Part shown: piece by piece, positions 35,701-43,872 of the stretch | Position numbering within the stretch: position 1 is the first letter of the stretch | Layout: each line of letters opens with the position of its first letter | Origin: Spirochaetae bacterium HGW-Spirochaetae-5 | GTDB lineage: Bacteria > Spirochaetota > UBA4802 > UBA5550 | DNA: 52,478 nucleotides | NCBI GenBank assembly: GCA_002839285.1 | Contig: PGXT01000011.1 | Coordinates: 6,059 to 58,536 of the forward strand | Direction: 5' to 3' | Notes under the pieces: model-generated | What the model was told of the DNA's origin: nothing | The model's database searches: none | What the model saw: only the letters and a program-made list of their open reading frames with translations | Translations under genes and position numbers: made by a program

Positions 35701-36966
35701 ATGAAAGCAATGGATAACGAAAACAGTATTTATATCGAAAAGATCTGCTCTGGTGCACAGGCAGCAACAAAAGCCGTTTCGACAATGACAACTACTCAGA
35801 AAAATCTGATTCTTCATTCTATAGCCGGCAAATTGAGAGAACAGAAGAGTATTATAATTCAGGAAAATGATAAGGATCTTGCCGACGCAAAGAAGAATGC
35901 TCTCTCAAGTGCTTTTTATGACAGGCTTCTTCTTGACGAAAAAAGAATAGAAGCAATGGCTCAATCTGTTGAAGAGATTGCAATGCTTGAAGATCCAATC
36001 GGTAAAATAGACAATATGAAAATCCGGCCTTCCGGAATACGTGTCGGACAGATGAGGGTTCCACTCGGAGTCGTTGCTGTTATTTATGAATCGCGCCCTA
36101 ATGTTACAATCGACATTGCAGCTCTTTGCATCAAGTCAGGAAATGTTGCAATTCTCCGCGGCGGAGAGGAGTCTGTAAATTCAAATATTTGTCTCAGCAA
36201 TATTGTCAGAGATGCTATTTCCGAACTTCATCATGATCCGAATATTGTTATTTTTATGGATAAATTAAACAGGTCGCTTGTACCGCTTCTCCTGAAGAGA
36301 GACGATGCCATAGATATAGTTATCCCCCGCGGAGGCGAGGGACTTATAAAAATGGTTGTTTCGGAATCATCAATTCCTGTTATAAGGCATGAAAAAGGGG
36401 TGTGTCATCTTTATATAGATGAATCCGCTGATAAGGATATGGCCGAGAGGATAGCTGTAAACGGAAAGGTTCAGAGACCAGGTGTATGCAATGCTCTTGA
36501 GACCCTTCTCATACATGAATGTTATCCATATAAAGAGAGTCTTATTAATGTACTTCTAAGCAGCAATGTTGAAATAAGAGGATGTGACAAACTTCTGGAG
36601 ATAAATCCAAGAGATATAGTTAAAGCTTCTCCGGAGGACTGGTCTACGGAATATCTTGATCTGATAATTTCAGCAAAAATTGTAGCCTCTTTCGACGATG
36701 CTGTTAAACACATATCAGACTATAGTTCCGGTCATACCGAAGCAATAATTACATCTGATTATTTTAATGCAGAGCGGTTTATGAAAGAGGTCGATTCTTC
36801 AGCAGTCTTCCTTAATGCCTCTACAAGATTTCATGACGGAGGGGAGTTTGGTCTTGGAGCTGAGGTCGGGATCTCAACGCAGAAGCTTCATGCCAGAGGT
36901 GTAATGGGCATAGAGGGACTTACAACATTAAAGTATGTAGTTTACGGCAATGGTGAAATCAGATAA
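35701..36966 (+). CDS. proA: Gamma-glutamyl phosphate reductase
   Basis: 421 residues. NADPH-dependent reduction of glutamyl-5-phosphate in proline synthesis. Typical blocks are VPLGVVAVIYESRPNVTIDIA, DDAIDIVIPRGGEGLI, and the catalytic-Cys region GKVQRPGVCNALETLL. The C-terminal FHDGGEFGLGAEVGISTQKLHARG is diagnostic. proB is not in the window. It overlaps nadD by 17 bp. Confidence 0.95.
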   Translation: MKAMDNENSIYIEKICSGAQAATKAVSTMTTTQKNLILHSIAGKLREQKSIIIQENDKDLADAKKNALSSAFYDRLLLDEKRIEAMAQSVEEIAMLEDPIGKIDNMKIRPSGIRVGQMRVPLGVVAVIYESRPNVTIDIAALCIKSGNVAILRGGEESVNSNICLSNIVRDAISELHHDPNIVIFMDKLNRSLVPLLLKRDDAIDIVIPRGGEGLIKMVVSESSIPVIRHEKGVCHLYIDESADKDMAERIAVNGKVQRPGVCNALETLLIHECYPYKESLINVLLSSNVEIRGCDKLLEINPRDIVKASPEDWSTEYLDLIISAKIVASFDDAVKHISDYSSGHTEAIITSDYFNAERFMKEVDSSAVFLNASTRFHDGGEFGLGAEVGISTQKLHARGVMGIEGLTTLKYVVYGNGEIR

Positions 36967-37561
36967 AGCTGAAAGAATCGGGATCTTCGGAGGGACCTTT
37001 AATCCAATACATCATGGACATCTGATAAATATTGAATTACTGCTCGAACATTTTAATCTCGATCATGTACTTTTTATCCCGGATAGAATACCTGTACATA
37101 AAAATGTCGCCGGGAAGGTTACCCCGGCAGACAGGCTTAAAATGGTTGAACTTGCCATTACAGGTTCAGAAAAGTTCAGTTCCTCGGGAATTGAAATCAA
37201 TAGAGAAAGCGCATCCTATACAATAACAACTCTGCATGAATTAGAAGAGATCTATCCCGGTGATGAGCTTTTTCTTATAATCGGATCAGATTCATTTAAT
37301 GAACTTGACACATGGAAAGATTACAAAAGTATACTCTCCGGATATAAAATAATAGTAATGATGCGCCCCGGTGATACAGAGTTAAGAGAAGATCTTTTAA
37401 CTCATGCATTAAAGGTTGAGCGGTACAGTGGTGCATTGATAGAGATCAGTTCATCCATGATCAGAGAAAGAGTTAAAAATAATTTACCTGTAAGATATTT
37501 AACAACTGATAATGTTATTGAATTTATCAGAATTAAGGGGTTGTATAAAATTGGACAATAA
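36950..37561 (+). CDS. nadD: Nicotinate-nucleotide adenylyltransferase
   Basis: 203 residues. It forms deamido-NAD from nicotinate mononucleotide and ATP. Nucleotidyltransferase motifs are GIFGGTFNPIHHGHL at the N-terminus and SSSMIRERVKNNLPVRYL at the C-terminus (the ISSTxIR equivalent). ATG 36950 lies inside the end of proA. The nadD, LCP, rsfS order is a common bacterial cluster. Confidence 0.94.
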   Translation: MVKSDKAERIGIFGGTFNPIHHGHLINIELLLEHFNLDHVLFIPDRIPVHKNVAGKVTPADRLKMVELAITGSEKFSSSGIEINRESASYTITTLHELEEIYPGDELFLIIGSDSFNELDTWKDYKSILSGYKIIVMMRPGDTELREDLLTHALKVERYSGALIEISSSMIRERVKNNLPVRYLTTDNVIEFIRIKGLYKIGQ

Positions 37562-38654
37562 ATATGTAAAATTAATTTTCGCAGCTGCGGCAGTTTTTAT
37601 CATTTTCCTGACAATTAATTTCTATAGAAAATATAATAGAAATGTAATAGATGAAATTATAAGCATGGATGATATGATAAATGTCCTCGTGGCAGGGAGG
37701 AATGTTTATAATGAAAATACATTCTCATTCTATGCTCTTATTACAATAAATCCTGTTAATAATAATATCGGAATTACATTTATCCCGCCCGATTACCGTA
37801 TCATGATGAATGATGATGGTACGAAAATTAAAAAAATATCTGAAATTGATCTGTATTATTTCGACAGAATCAAGTATACTCTGAAAAAAGACATTCAGAT
37901 GAATGTTCCTTTTTACATTAAAGTATATTCTCCAGATGTGGTAAGAGCTGTAAATCTTATTGAAGGCATAGATATTTTTTCCATGGACCAATCCGGTTTT
38001 GCAGATAAAAACAGTTTCGGTTTAAATTATCTTGATGGTGAGAGGACTGTAAGTTATATAAACAGTTCTGAAAAGAATTCAATATACATGAAGTATGACA
38101 GAATTCTCGATCTGCTGCTTACTCTTTATAATGACAAAGAAAACAGAAAAAAATTATTCAACATTGAATTTATCAGTGAAATGTTTAAAAATATAAAAAC
38201 TAATCTGCTGAATCAGGAACTCTATTCAATTGCAGAAATAGTATTTAAAAAAGGTAATGTCGATTCGACACTTCTTCCGGGAGGATTCAATAACGGATAT
38301 TATGTTGTTGATGAGTTGAGCTACAGAACTTATCAGCAGGAATTTCTTACCAATCTTGTCGTTGAAACTGAATCGGAACCCACTGCTAAGATTAAAATTT
38401 TAAACGGTACAAGCATTCCGGGACTGGCCAGAAAATTAAGAAATGACCTTATCCGGGATGGCATGAATGTTGTCGAATTCGGTACATCTAATTACCCGCC
38501 TATATATGATTCCATAATAATATGCAGAAAATCTGATATAAAATCTGTGAACAAAATAGCCGAGATGACAGGTATCGGTAAAATCCATTTTGTTACCGAT
38601 ACTACCCAGTTGAATAACATTATGATAATTGTCGGCGAGGATATGGCTAAGTGA
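37551..38654 (+). CDS. LytR-CpsA-Psr (LCP) protein with LytR_C domain
   Basis: About 367 residues from TTG 37551 (AAGGGG upstream); the frame runs back into nadD but that part has no RBS. One N-terminal membrane segment (about 8-26). The LCP-like domain has VLVAGRN, NIGITFIPPDYRI, VNLIEGID and YLDGERTVSYI. The LytR_C domain has AKIKILNGTSIPGLARKL. LCP proteins move glycopolymers onto the wall; in diderms the role is less clear. The LCP motif is diverged. It lies between nadD and rsfS. Confidence 0.82.
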   Translation: MDNKYVKLIFAAAAVFIIFLTINFYRKYNRNVIDEIISMDDMINVLVAGRNVYNENTFSFYALITINPVNNNIGITFIPPDYRIMMNDDGTKIKKISEIDLYYFDRIKYTLKKDIQMNVPFYIKVYSPDVVRAVNLIEGIDIFSMDQSGFADKNSFGLNYLDGERTVSYINSSEKNSIYMKYDRILDLLLTLYNDKENRKKLFNIEFISEMFKNIKTNLLNQELYSIAEIVFKKGNVDSTLLPGGFNNGYYVVDELSYRTYQQEFLTNLVVETESEPTAKIKILNGTSIPGLARKLRNDLIRDGMNVVEFGTSNYPPIYDSIIICRKSDIKSVNKIAEMTGIGKIHFVTDTTQLNNIMIIVGEDMAK

Positions 38655-39019
38655 AAGGGAAGGTTAAAACTAAACCGGATGAAAGTTCAAATGCACTCTG
38701 GCGGGATTGCCTTTTGCATCTGGACAGTAAAAAAGCATTAGAACCTGTTTTTATGGATTTGAGAAGAGTTAACTCTTATCTGGATTATTTTATAATTGCA
38801 ACTGGCAACTCACAGACACATTGCCGTGCTCTTGCCAGAGATATTTCCGAATTCCTGTACAGTAAAGGGGTAAAAGAACATGGCAGTCACGATTCCGATT
38901 CCGAGTGGATTGTTCTCGATTTCGGGGAATTGATTGTTCATATCTTTACGGAAGAGATGAGATCATATTATCAGCTTGAAAAACTTTGGGCTGACGCTGA
39001 AATAATTAGTCTGATTTAG
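38651..39019 (+). CDS. rsfS: Ribosomal silencing factor RsfS
   Basis: 122 residues. It binds ribosomal protein uL14 and blocks subunit joining in starvation. Family motifs are VFMDLRRVNSYLDYFIIATG, SQTHCRALA, and HDSDSEWIVLDFGELIVHIF. GTG 38651 overlaps the LCP stop (GTGA). The length is typical. Confidence 0.94.
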   Translation: MKGKVKTKPDESSNALWRDCLLHLDSKKALEPVFMDLRRVNSYLDYFIIATGNSQTHCRALARDISEFLYSKGVKEHGSHDSDSEWIVLDFGELIVHIFTEEMRSYYQLEKLWADAEIISLI

Positions 39020-39031
39020 GAGATAACTGCT

Positions 39032-39424
39032 ATGAGCAACAGAAGTGATAAACTGGATATTGTTGAGATTATGAAAAATGCATCTGCTGATGACAGAATT
39101 CCATGTGCTAAAGTTTTTGAGGTGATTAAAGAGTATACTTTTTTTCCGGATATAGCAGGTTTTACACTTACTCAAAATAAAATCAAACTTACATTCTGTC
39201 AGCTTGGTCTGTTCGGATATCCTGAGGGGAAAAATATTCCGGAATGCGAATCGGTATCAGAAGAACTGGAAGACAAAATTTTTGACAGAATTGAAGATGA
39301 TAAGCTCCCTTGTGCTGCAGCATGGAATATTGCTGCAGAATTAAAAATTACAAAATTAGAAGTAACATCCGCCTGCGAAAAACTTGGAATAAAAATTAAT
39401 AAATGCCAGCTTGGCGCTTTTTAA
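39032..39424 (+). CDS. Small protein with two tandem CQLG units, unknown
   Basis: 130 residues made of two related units: about 19-63 (RIPCAKVFEVIKEY, then FCQLGLFGY) and about 88-130 (KLPCAAAWNIAAEL, then KCQLGAF). Each has an early Cys and a terminal CQLG motif and looks like a small helical DNA- or metal-binding fold. I recall single-unit relatives ending KCQLGCF in several anaerobes. Good RBS AGGAG. It follows rsfS by 12 bp. No function can be given. Confidence 0.7.
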   Translation: MSNRSDKLDIVEIMKNASADDRIPCAKVFEVIKEYTFFPDIAGFTLTQNKIKLTFCQLGLFGYPEGKNIPECESVSEELEDKIFDRIEDDKLPCAAAWNIAAELKITKLEVTSACEKLGIKINKCQLGAF

Positions 39425-39499
39425 ATATAATGATTATTTAGAATTATCACTGGTTGTTTTCAGTAATTATTCATATATTTTTTAGTTAGAAAAATATAT

Positions 39500-39526
39500 A
39501 TTCCCGCCGCCTTCGGCGTCGTGAAT
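39500..39526. repeat. Eroded copy of the GC hairpin
   Basis: ATTCCCGCCGCC (39500-39511) with GGCGTCGTGAAT (39515-39526), two mismatches. No T-run follows. Confidence 0.45.
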
Positions 39527-39634
39527 AAAAGAGATTCGTCTAATTTAGAAAAAATAAAAAAAAAATAAATACCGGTTTTTTTATAAAATCTGCTATATTG
39601 AATATATTAAAATAAAATTCAGAGGAATATATTC

Positions 39635-39883
39635 ATGAAAAAACTACATCTGCTTGCTGCATCTTTTTTAATTCTGATGATTTCAGGTTTATCTGCAAAT
39701 TTTAATATCCTATCTGCTGATCAGAATGTTCTTCAGCAGAAGTGCACAAAATGTCATGCTTTAAAACTGCCGGAAAACTATACCAAAAAAGCATGGAAGC
39801 ATAACGTTGAAAGAATGGCTCAAAGAGCCGGACTTACTGAAGCTGAAATTAAAAGTATAATAGACCTGAATAAGAAAAACTAA
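39635..39883 (+). CDS. Small mono-heme c-type cytochrome, exported
   Basis: 82 residues. Signal peptide to about ANFNILSA. One CxxCH heme site (KCTKCHAL, Cys36-His40 by eye). A later Met in NVERMAQRAG is a likely axial ligand. The length is that of very small diheme-independent class I cytochromes. RBS GAGGA. Periplasmic electron carrier; partners are not in the window. Confidence 0.8.
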   Translation: MKKLHLLAASFLILMISGLSANFNILSADQNVLQQKCTKCHALKLPENYTKKAWKHNVERMAQRAGLTEAEIKSIIDLNKKN

Positions 39884-39920
39884 TATTCTTATTCCAGTAT
39901 TTTACTCTTTCTATTACCCC

Positions 39921-40017
39921 GGATAGCGGATTGTTTATGGGATGTATTTGCTTCGCATATCCATGAAATACAGTATTCCCGGGGGAGGGCGGAGCGCTGT
40001 GTTTGTAAAATAGCAAC
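39921..40017. repeat. Three-armed palindromic repeat, copy D (eroded)
   Basis: The order TAGC... ATGTATTTGCTTCGCATAT ... GGAGCGCTGTG ... ATAGC keeps remnants of arms 1 and 3; arm 2 is lost. It lies between the cytochrome gene and the convergent symporter gene. Confidence 0.45.
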
Positions 40018-40074
40018 AACATCGTACCATCACTTCCGGCAAGATATTATATTGTTCAATCTATTATCCTGAAA

Positions 40075-41433
40075 TCATTCAGAAGTAATTATGCTGGTTA
40101 TGATTATAACGGCAAAAACTGCTGGAAAGATATAAATCAGAAACTTATCGTACATAAAATACTTCATAATGATCGAAGCCGCCCCCCCTGAAATTATTCC
40201 GGCAGTTGCCCCGTAATAATTAATTTTTAATCTCTCTCTGTAAAAACCGAGTACTACGGGGAGAATAATCCCTGAAGTATAAACCGTCAGCGCCAGCAGC
40301 AGCGACTTGATTATCTGATTAACATAAAGTGCTATAACCAGAGAACCGGCCCCGAGAATTACTATCATCAATTTAGTTGCCGCCATCTTAACGGTATCAT
40401 TAAGTCTGTTTTTAAAAAAAAGCGGATTAATAATATCGTTAGTTACAATTATTCCTGAAGTGAGCAGACAAGTATCTGCCGAAGATAAAAATGCGGCCAG
40501 CAGTGCGGCAAAAACAACTCCCTGTAATCCTGAAGGGATAGTATTGACTATCAGATACTGAAAAGAGGATTCGGCCTCGATCCCCGGCGCAATCATTCTG
40601 GCATACAATCCGGCGGCAACAATCAGAATGGCAAAAACAGATATCATTACTGCAGCGGCGATAACCGATTTCTGAGCTGTTTTTTTATCCTTAGCAGATA
40701 GAATCCGCGAATACATATCCGGACCAGCCAGAAAGGATGTGCCTACAAACATAAAAAACATAAAGACTTCGGTAAAACCCAGCTGCCCGTTTACTGGAAA
40801 ATCAAGATGTCCCGCCGGGAGTTGTGACATATTCAGAGGACCGAACTTAATGAAGGCTGAAATCACTGCAGCTGTAATTCCGGTAAAAATCAGCAATGAC
40901 TGGAAAAGATCTGTTTTTATTACCGAATTCTGCCCTCCAAGAACTGTATAAGTAATAAATATTAATGCGCAGAGAATAACAAAAAGTTTATAATGCCCCG
41001 GGAGTACATTACTCATTATTTTACCGGCTGAAATCATCTGTGCAGCAATAATTCCGGTCCAGGCAATAACGATTACCAGCGATGACACTATTTTTACTGA
41101 TGAATGGCCGTATTGTTTCTCCAGAATTTCCGGAAGAGTAAAAACTTCATACTCCCGGACTTTTCCAGCCCAGAAGATACCGAGGATAACAAGCGCTATT
41201 GACCCGCTGAAAAGCCACCAGACAGAGGGGGCTCCCTTTGAATATGCAATACCTGCAAGACCTATAGTTGCAGAACCGCCGATGGCTGTTGCAACCAGCG
41301 ATCCGGTTACAGTAATAACAGATTTAGATCTGCCCCCAACATAATAATTAACTATATCCGGAGATTTACCCCTTTTAAGAATTCCTATGATCAGCATCAT
41401 TAAAAGAAAACCTGTTACAATTCCGAAGTTCAT
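40075..41433 (-). CDS. Sodium:solute symporter (SSS family), candidate biotin/vitamin carrier
   Basis: 452 residues with about 13 hydrophobic segments and SSS-type motifs: YYVGGRSKSV, ATAIGGSATIGLAGIAY, FLSSADTCLLTSGIIVTNDI near the middle. It imports a small anion or solute with Na+ at the inner membrane. It overlaps birA by 4 bp and lies behind a BirA operator, so biotin or a precursor is a reasonable substrate guess; the animal biotin carrier SMVT is also an SSS protein. Sequence alone cannot fix the substrate, and pantothenate or proline-type cargo remains possible. Confidence 0.85.
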   Translation of the reverse strand: MNFGIVTGFLLMMLIIGILKRGKSPDIVNYYVGGRSKSVITVTGSLVATAIGGSATIGLAGIAYSKGAPSVWWLFSGSIALVILGIFWAGKVREYEVFTLPEILEKQYGHSSVKIVSSLVIVIAWTGIIAAQMISAGKIMSNVLPGHYKLFVILCALIFITYTVLGGQNSVIKTDLFQSLLIFTGITAAVISAFIKFGPLNMSQLPAGHLDFPVNGQLGFTEVFMFFMFVGTSFLAGPDMYSRILSAKDKKTAQKSVIAAAVMISVFAILIVAAGLYARMIAPGIEAESSFQYLIVNTIPSGLQGVVFAALLAAFLSSADTCLLTSGIIVTNDIINPLFFKNRLNDTVKMAATKLMIVILGAGSLVIALYVNQIIKSLLLALTVYTSGIILPVVLGFYRERLKINYYGATAGIISGGAASIIMKYFMYDKFLIYIFPAVFAVIIITSIITSE

Positions 41434-42419
41434 ATTAATGTCTCCTGAAGATAATTTATATCACCGGAGTTAACCAGGCATGTTCCGTTATCAGTAGCGA
41501 CTATAAGATTACCATCACCTGTAACATCAGTTACTGTTCCGGTAATTACCTCATTATAATTCGTAACTTTTATCTTCTGGTTTATTATGGCGGATTTATT
41601 TATCCATTTTTCAAGGATAGCCGGGAAATTACCCTGAAGAAAGTCTATATAATTTCTTTCAAAATTAAGCAGTAATAAATTGAGAAAGTCGAGTCTGTTG
41701 ATCTCTCCGCCTGTTATCTCCTGAAGTGAGACAGCCGAATTTTTTATTTCTTCAGGATATTCAGCAGGTGAAGAATTTAGATTTACACCAATCCCTATAA
41801 TTATGAAATCAATATTATCGCAGTCACCCTTCATCTCGGTAAGTATACCTGAAATTTTTTTGCCATTAAAAAGTATGTCGTTGGGCCATTTAATTCTATG
41901 TCCCGGTGCTCCAGCCGAATCGAGAGTTTCGGAAAGTGCTACAGCCGTAACTAAAGTTAATCTTGGAGCTGACAGAGTCGGTATCTGAGGGCGGACAATT
42001 ATTGATAAATACAGATTCTTACCTGAAGGGGATTCCCATTTACGGCCAAGCCTCCCTTTACCCCCGGTCTGGCTTTCGGCAATTACAATGGAACCCTCTG
42101 CTGCACCAGCTGATGCTATTTTAAACGCCTGTATATTCGTGGAATCGGTTTCACTGAATATATGAATTTCCTGTGATCCGAAAAGATCACTTTTGAGAAT
42201 TCTTTTAATCTCAAATTCGGTAAAGGAATCATTATGTGATATCAGTTTGTGGCCATGCCTGCTGGAGGATTCAATGTTGTACCCTGAATCACGAAGAAGA
42301 TTAATATGTTTCCACACCGCAGTTCTGCTTATCCCGAGATTACGGCTTATCTCTTCACCTGACAGCCAGATTCCGGTGTTTTCATAAAGCAGTTCAAGTA
42401 TAATCTGTTTTTTATCCAT
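41430..42419 (-). CDS. birA: Bifunctional biotin-protein ligase / biotin repressor
   Basis: 329 residues. N-terminal helix-turn-helix (about 18-58: LSGEEISRNLGISRTAVWKHI). Catalytic domain with GGKGRLGRKW (119-128), LYLSIIVRPQ and KWPNDILFNGKK (about 174-185). C-terminal SH3-like domain (about 275-325). It makes biotinyl-AMP, charges biotin carrier proteins and, when dimeric, represses transcription. The HTH makes it a class II ligase, agreeing with the operator 25 bp upstream. It overlaps the symporter by 4 bp (ATGA-type). Confidence 0.94.
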   Translation of the reverse strand: MDKKQIILELLYENTGIWLSGEEISRNLGISRTAVWKHINLLRDSGYNIESSSRHGHKLISHNDSFTEFEIKRILKSDLFGSQEIHIFSETDSTNIQAFKIASAGAAEGSIVIAESQTGGKGRLGRKWESPSGKNLYLSIIVRPQIPTLSAPRLTLVTAVALSETLDSAGAPGHRIKWPNDILFNGKKISGILTEMKGDCDNIDFIIIGIGVNLNSSPAEYPEEIKNSAVSLQEITGGEINRLDFLNLLLLNFERNYIDFLQGNFPAILEKWINKSAIINQKIKVTNYNEVITGTVTDVTGDGNLIVATDNGTCLVNSGDINYLQETLI

Positions 42420-42443
42420 AAATACCGGTTAACTGCCGTAGAA

Positions 42444-42483
42444 TTGATTGTCAACTTATTTTTAATACATGGTTGACAATCAA
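42444..42483 (-). promoter_or_regulatory. BirA operator (biotin box) upstream of birA
   Basis: TTGATTGTCAAC (42444-42455) and GTTGACAATCAA (42472-42483) form a perfect 12-bp inverted repeat with a 16-bp spacer. The inner 9-mers TTGTCAACT and GGTTGACAA, spaced by 14, agree with the known BirA consensus TTGTAAACC...GGTTTACAA at 7/9 and 8/9. The minus strand contains TTGACA within it, so a bound BirA would cover the birA promoter. Confidence 0.85.
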
Positions 42484-42504
42484 TAGATGATGATAGTCGA
42501 TATA

Positions 42505-42672
42505 TTAAGAATTTTTTATCTTTACATCGGGCGTGAAGATTTTATCGTTGGCGTACTTCAGTATGTTTCTATCACTGAACTCTTCTTTCTTTCCATTGTT
42601 CCACTGTGAAACAGGCCTGAAATATCCTGAAACTCTTGAATATACTTCAGCAGGAATTATAAATTTTTTCAT
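42505..42672 (-). CDS. Small NrdD-like protein (anaerobic ribonucleotide reductase C-terminus-like)
   Basis: A 55-residue frame too short for most ORF callers: ATG 42672 behind a strong GGAGGT, stop TAA 42507-42505. YSRVSGYFRPVSQWNNGKKE followed by EFSDR is the pattern of the NrdD C-terminal region (Y.R..GY.RP...WN.GK..EF) and of stand-alone small proteins annotated as anaerobic ribonucleoside-triphosphate reductase. The zinc and glycyl-radical motifs are absent, so it cannot be the enzyme. It reads toward birA, with the operator between them. Confidence 0.8.
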   Translation of the reverse strand: MKKFIIPAEVYSRVSGYFRPVSQWNNGKKEEFSDRNILKYANDKIFTPDVKIKNS

Positions 42673-42788
42673 CTCATTACCTCCATGTATTTACAAAATA
42701 TTAAATTATCAATATATGTCAACAAATATATAGCAAACATGAGTATGTATTTGTTGTATTTTGCCAGAGATATAATAATCCTTTCATT

Positions 42789-43035
42789 GTCTGAATCACG
42801 GATTCGAAGGATTACACGGATTTCACGGATTAAGATTGTGCTTTGTGGTTGGTGTTTTTTTTTAGAGAAAAAATAATCCGACAATTGTCTGAATCACGGA
42901 TTAAGGGATTACACGGATTTCACGGATTAAAATTGTGGCTCGGAATTGTTTGTGGTTGGTGGAAACATTCCATAATTGTAAATCTGTGTAATCCTTTAAT
43001 CCGTATAATCCGTGATCCAATCTGTGATTCAGACG
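42789..43035. repeat. Direct and inverted repeats left of the GxxExxY gene
   Basis: Two direct copies of a unit of about 50 bp beginning GTCTGAATCACGGATT (R1 from 42789, R2 from 42886) each end TTCACGGATTAA; the spacers share TTTGTGGTTGGTG. At about 42979-43033 an inverted copy (ATCTGTGTAATCC ... GTGATTCAGAC) faces R2, so R2 and R3 can form a long hairpin. The interval 42673-43093 has no gene. Confidence 0.75.
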
Positions 43036-43093
43036 AAAAAAAAGATTGAAAACAAATTTAATCCGTGATCCGGTCTGTAAGCCGGAGGTTCAA

Positions 43094-43474
43094 ATGAAAA
43101 GTGAATTAAAACATAAAAATACAACCGAAAAGATAATCGGCGCATCTTTTGAAGTCCATAAATTTCTTGGTAATGGCTTCCAGGAGGTTATTTATCAGAG
43201 AGCGCTGGCTTATGAAATGAATAAAGCCGGTCTTGTATTTGATAGAGAAATAGAACAGGATATTTTTTATAAAGACCTGGAAAAACCAATAGGTACCCGA
43301 AGAGCCGATTTTGTTGTTGAAGGTAAAATACTCGTTGAGTTAAAAGCAATTTCTCAGCTTGAAGATGTCCATCTTGCCCAGTCATTGAATTATCTTAAAG
43401 CATACAGATTAGATACAGGATTACTTATTAATTTTGGAAGTAAAAGTTTAACATTTAAAAGAGTTGTACTGTGA
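43094..43474 (+). CDS. GxxExxY protein (PD-(D/E)xK nuclease-like)
   Basis: About 126 residues from ATG 43094 with SD CGGAGGT (43083-43089); the frame is open further upstream but without RBS. The naming motif is GFQEVIY. The likely nuclease core is RADFVVEGKILVELKAI, giving D...E-L-K as in PD-(D/E)xK folds, and AQSLNYLKAYRLDTGLLINFG follows as in the family. Members are small, sporadic and often repeat-flanked; activity is unproven as far as I know. Here it sits precisely inside inverted-repeat arrays. Confidence 0.88.
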   Translation: MKSELKHKNTTEKIIGASFEVHKFLGNGFQEVIYQRALAYEMNKAGLVFDREIEQDIFYKDLEKPIGTRRADFVVEGKILVELKAISQLEDVHLAQSLNYLKAYRLDTGLLINFGSKSLTFKRVVL

Positions 43475-43477
43475 AAA

Positions 43478-43835
43478 TTGTCTGAATCACGGATTAAGCG
43501 GATTACACGGATTTCACAGATTAAGATTGAGACTGAGAAAAGTATTAGTTTGATGAAAACATCTCTTGACTGAAAATCCGTGCAATCTGTGTAATCCGTG
43601 ACAATCCGTGATTCAGACGATTTCACAGATTAAGATTGAGGCCGGGAAAAGTATTAGTTTAATGAAAACAATCCGCAACTGAAAATCCGTGGAATCTGCG
43701 TAATCCGTGACATTCCGTGATTCAGACGACTTAACAGAATAAGATTGAGGCTGAGAAAAATTTTAGTTTAATGAAAACAATCCGCAACTGAAAATCCGTG
43801 GAATCTGCGTAATCCGGCGAATCAGTGATTCAGAC
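43478..43835. repeat. Three tandem 109-bp units right of the GxxExxY gene
   Basis: Unit 1 (43478-43619) has a full left arm GTCTGAATCACGGATTAAG and a right arm ending GTGATTCAGAC, with a spacer AGTATTAGTTTGATGAAAAC. From TTTCACAGATTAAGATTGAG at 43512 the sequence repeats at 43621 and, diverged, at 43730: period 109 bp, three copies. Copies 2 and 3 lack the left arm. Non-coding; the interval 43475-43872 holds only this and the RBS of the next gene. Confidence 0.8.
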
Positions 43836-43872
43836 AAAAAAATACAAATATAATCGCAAAGGAGTAATCTCC

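Noticed and set aside
36522-36713. Minus-strand short frame inside proA
   Set aside because: Shadow ORF within a well-conserved gene.
43046-43093. Longer start for the GxxExxY gene
   Set aside because: That part is repeat sequence without RBS; 43094 has CGGAGGT.
43478-43835. CRISPR array
   Set aside because: Only three long tandem units of 109 bp with near-identical spacers and internal inverted arms; no cas genes.
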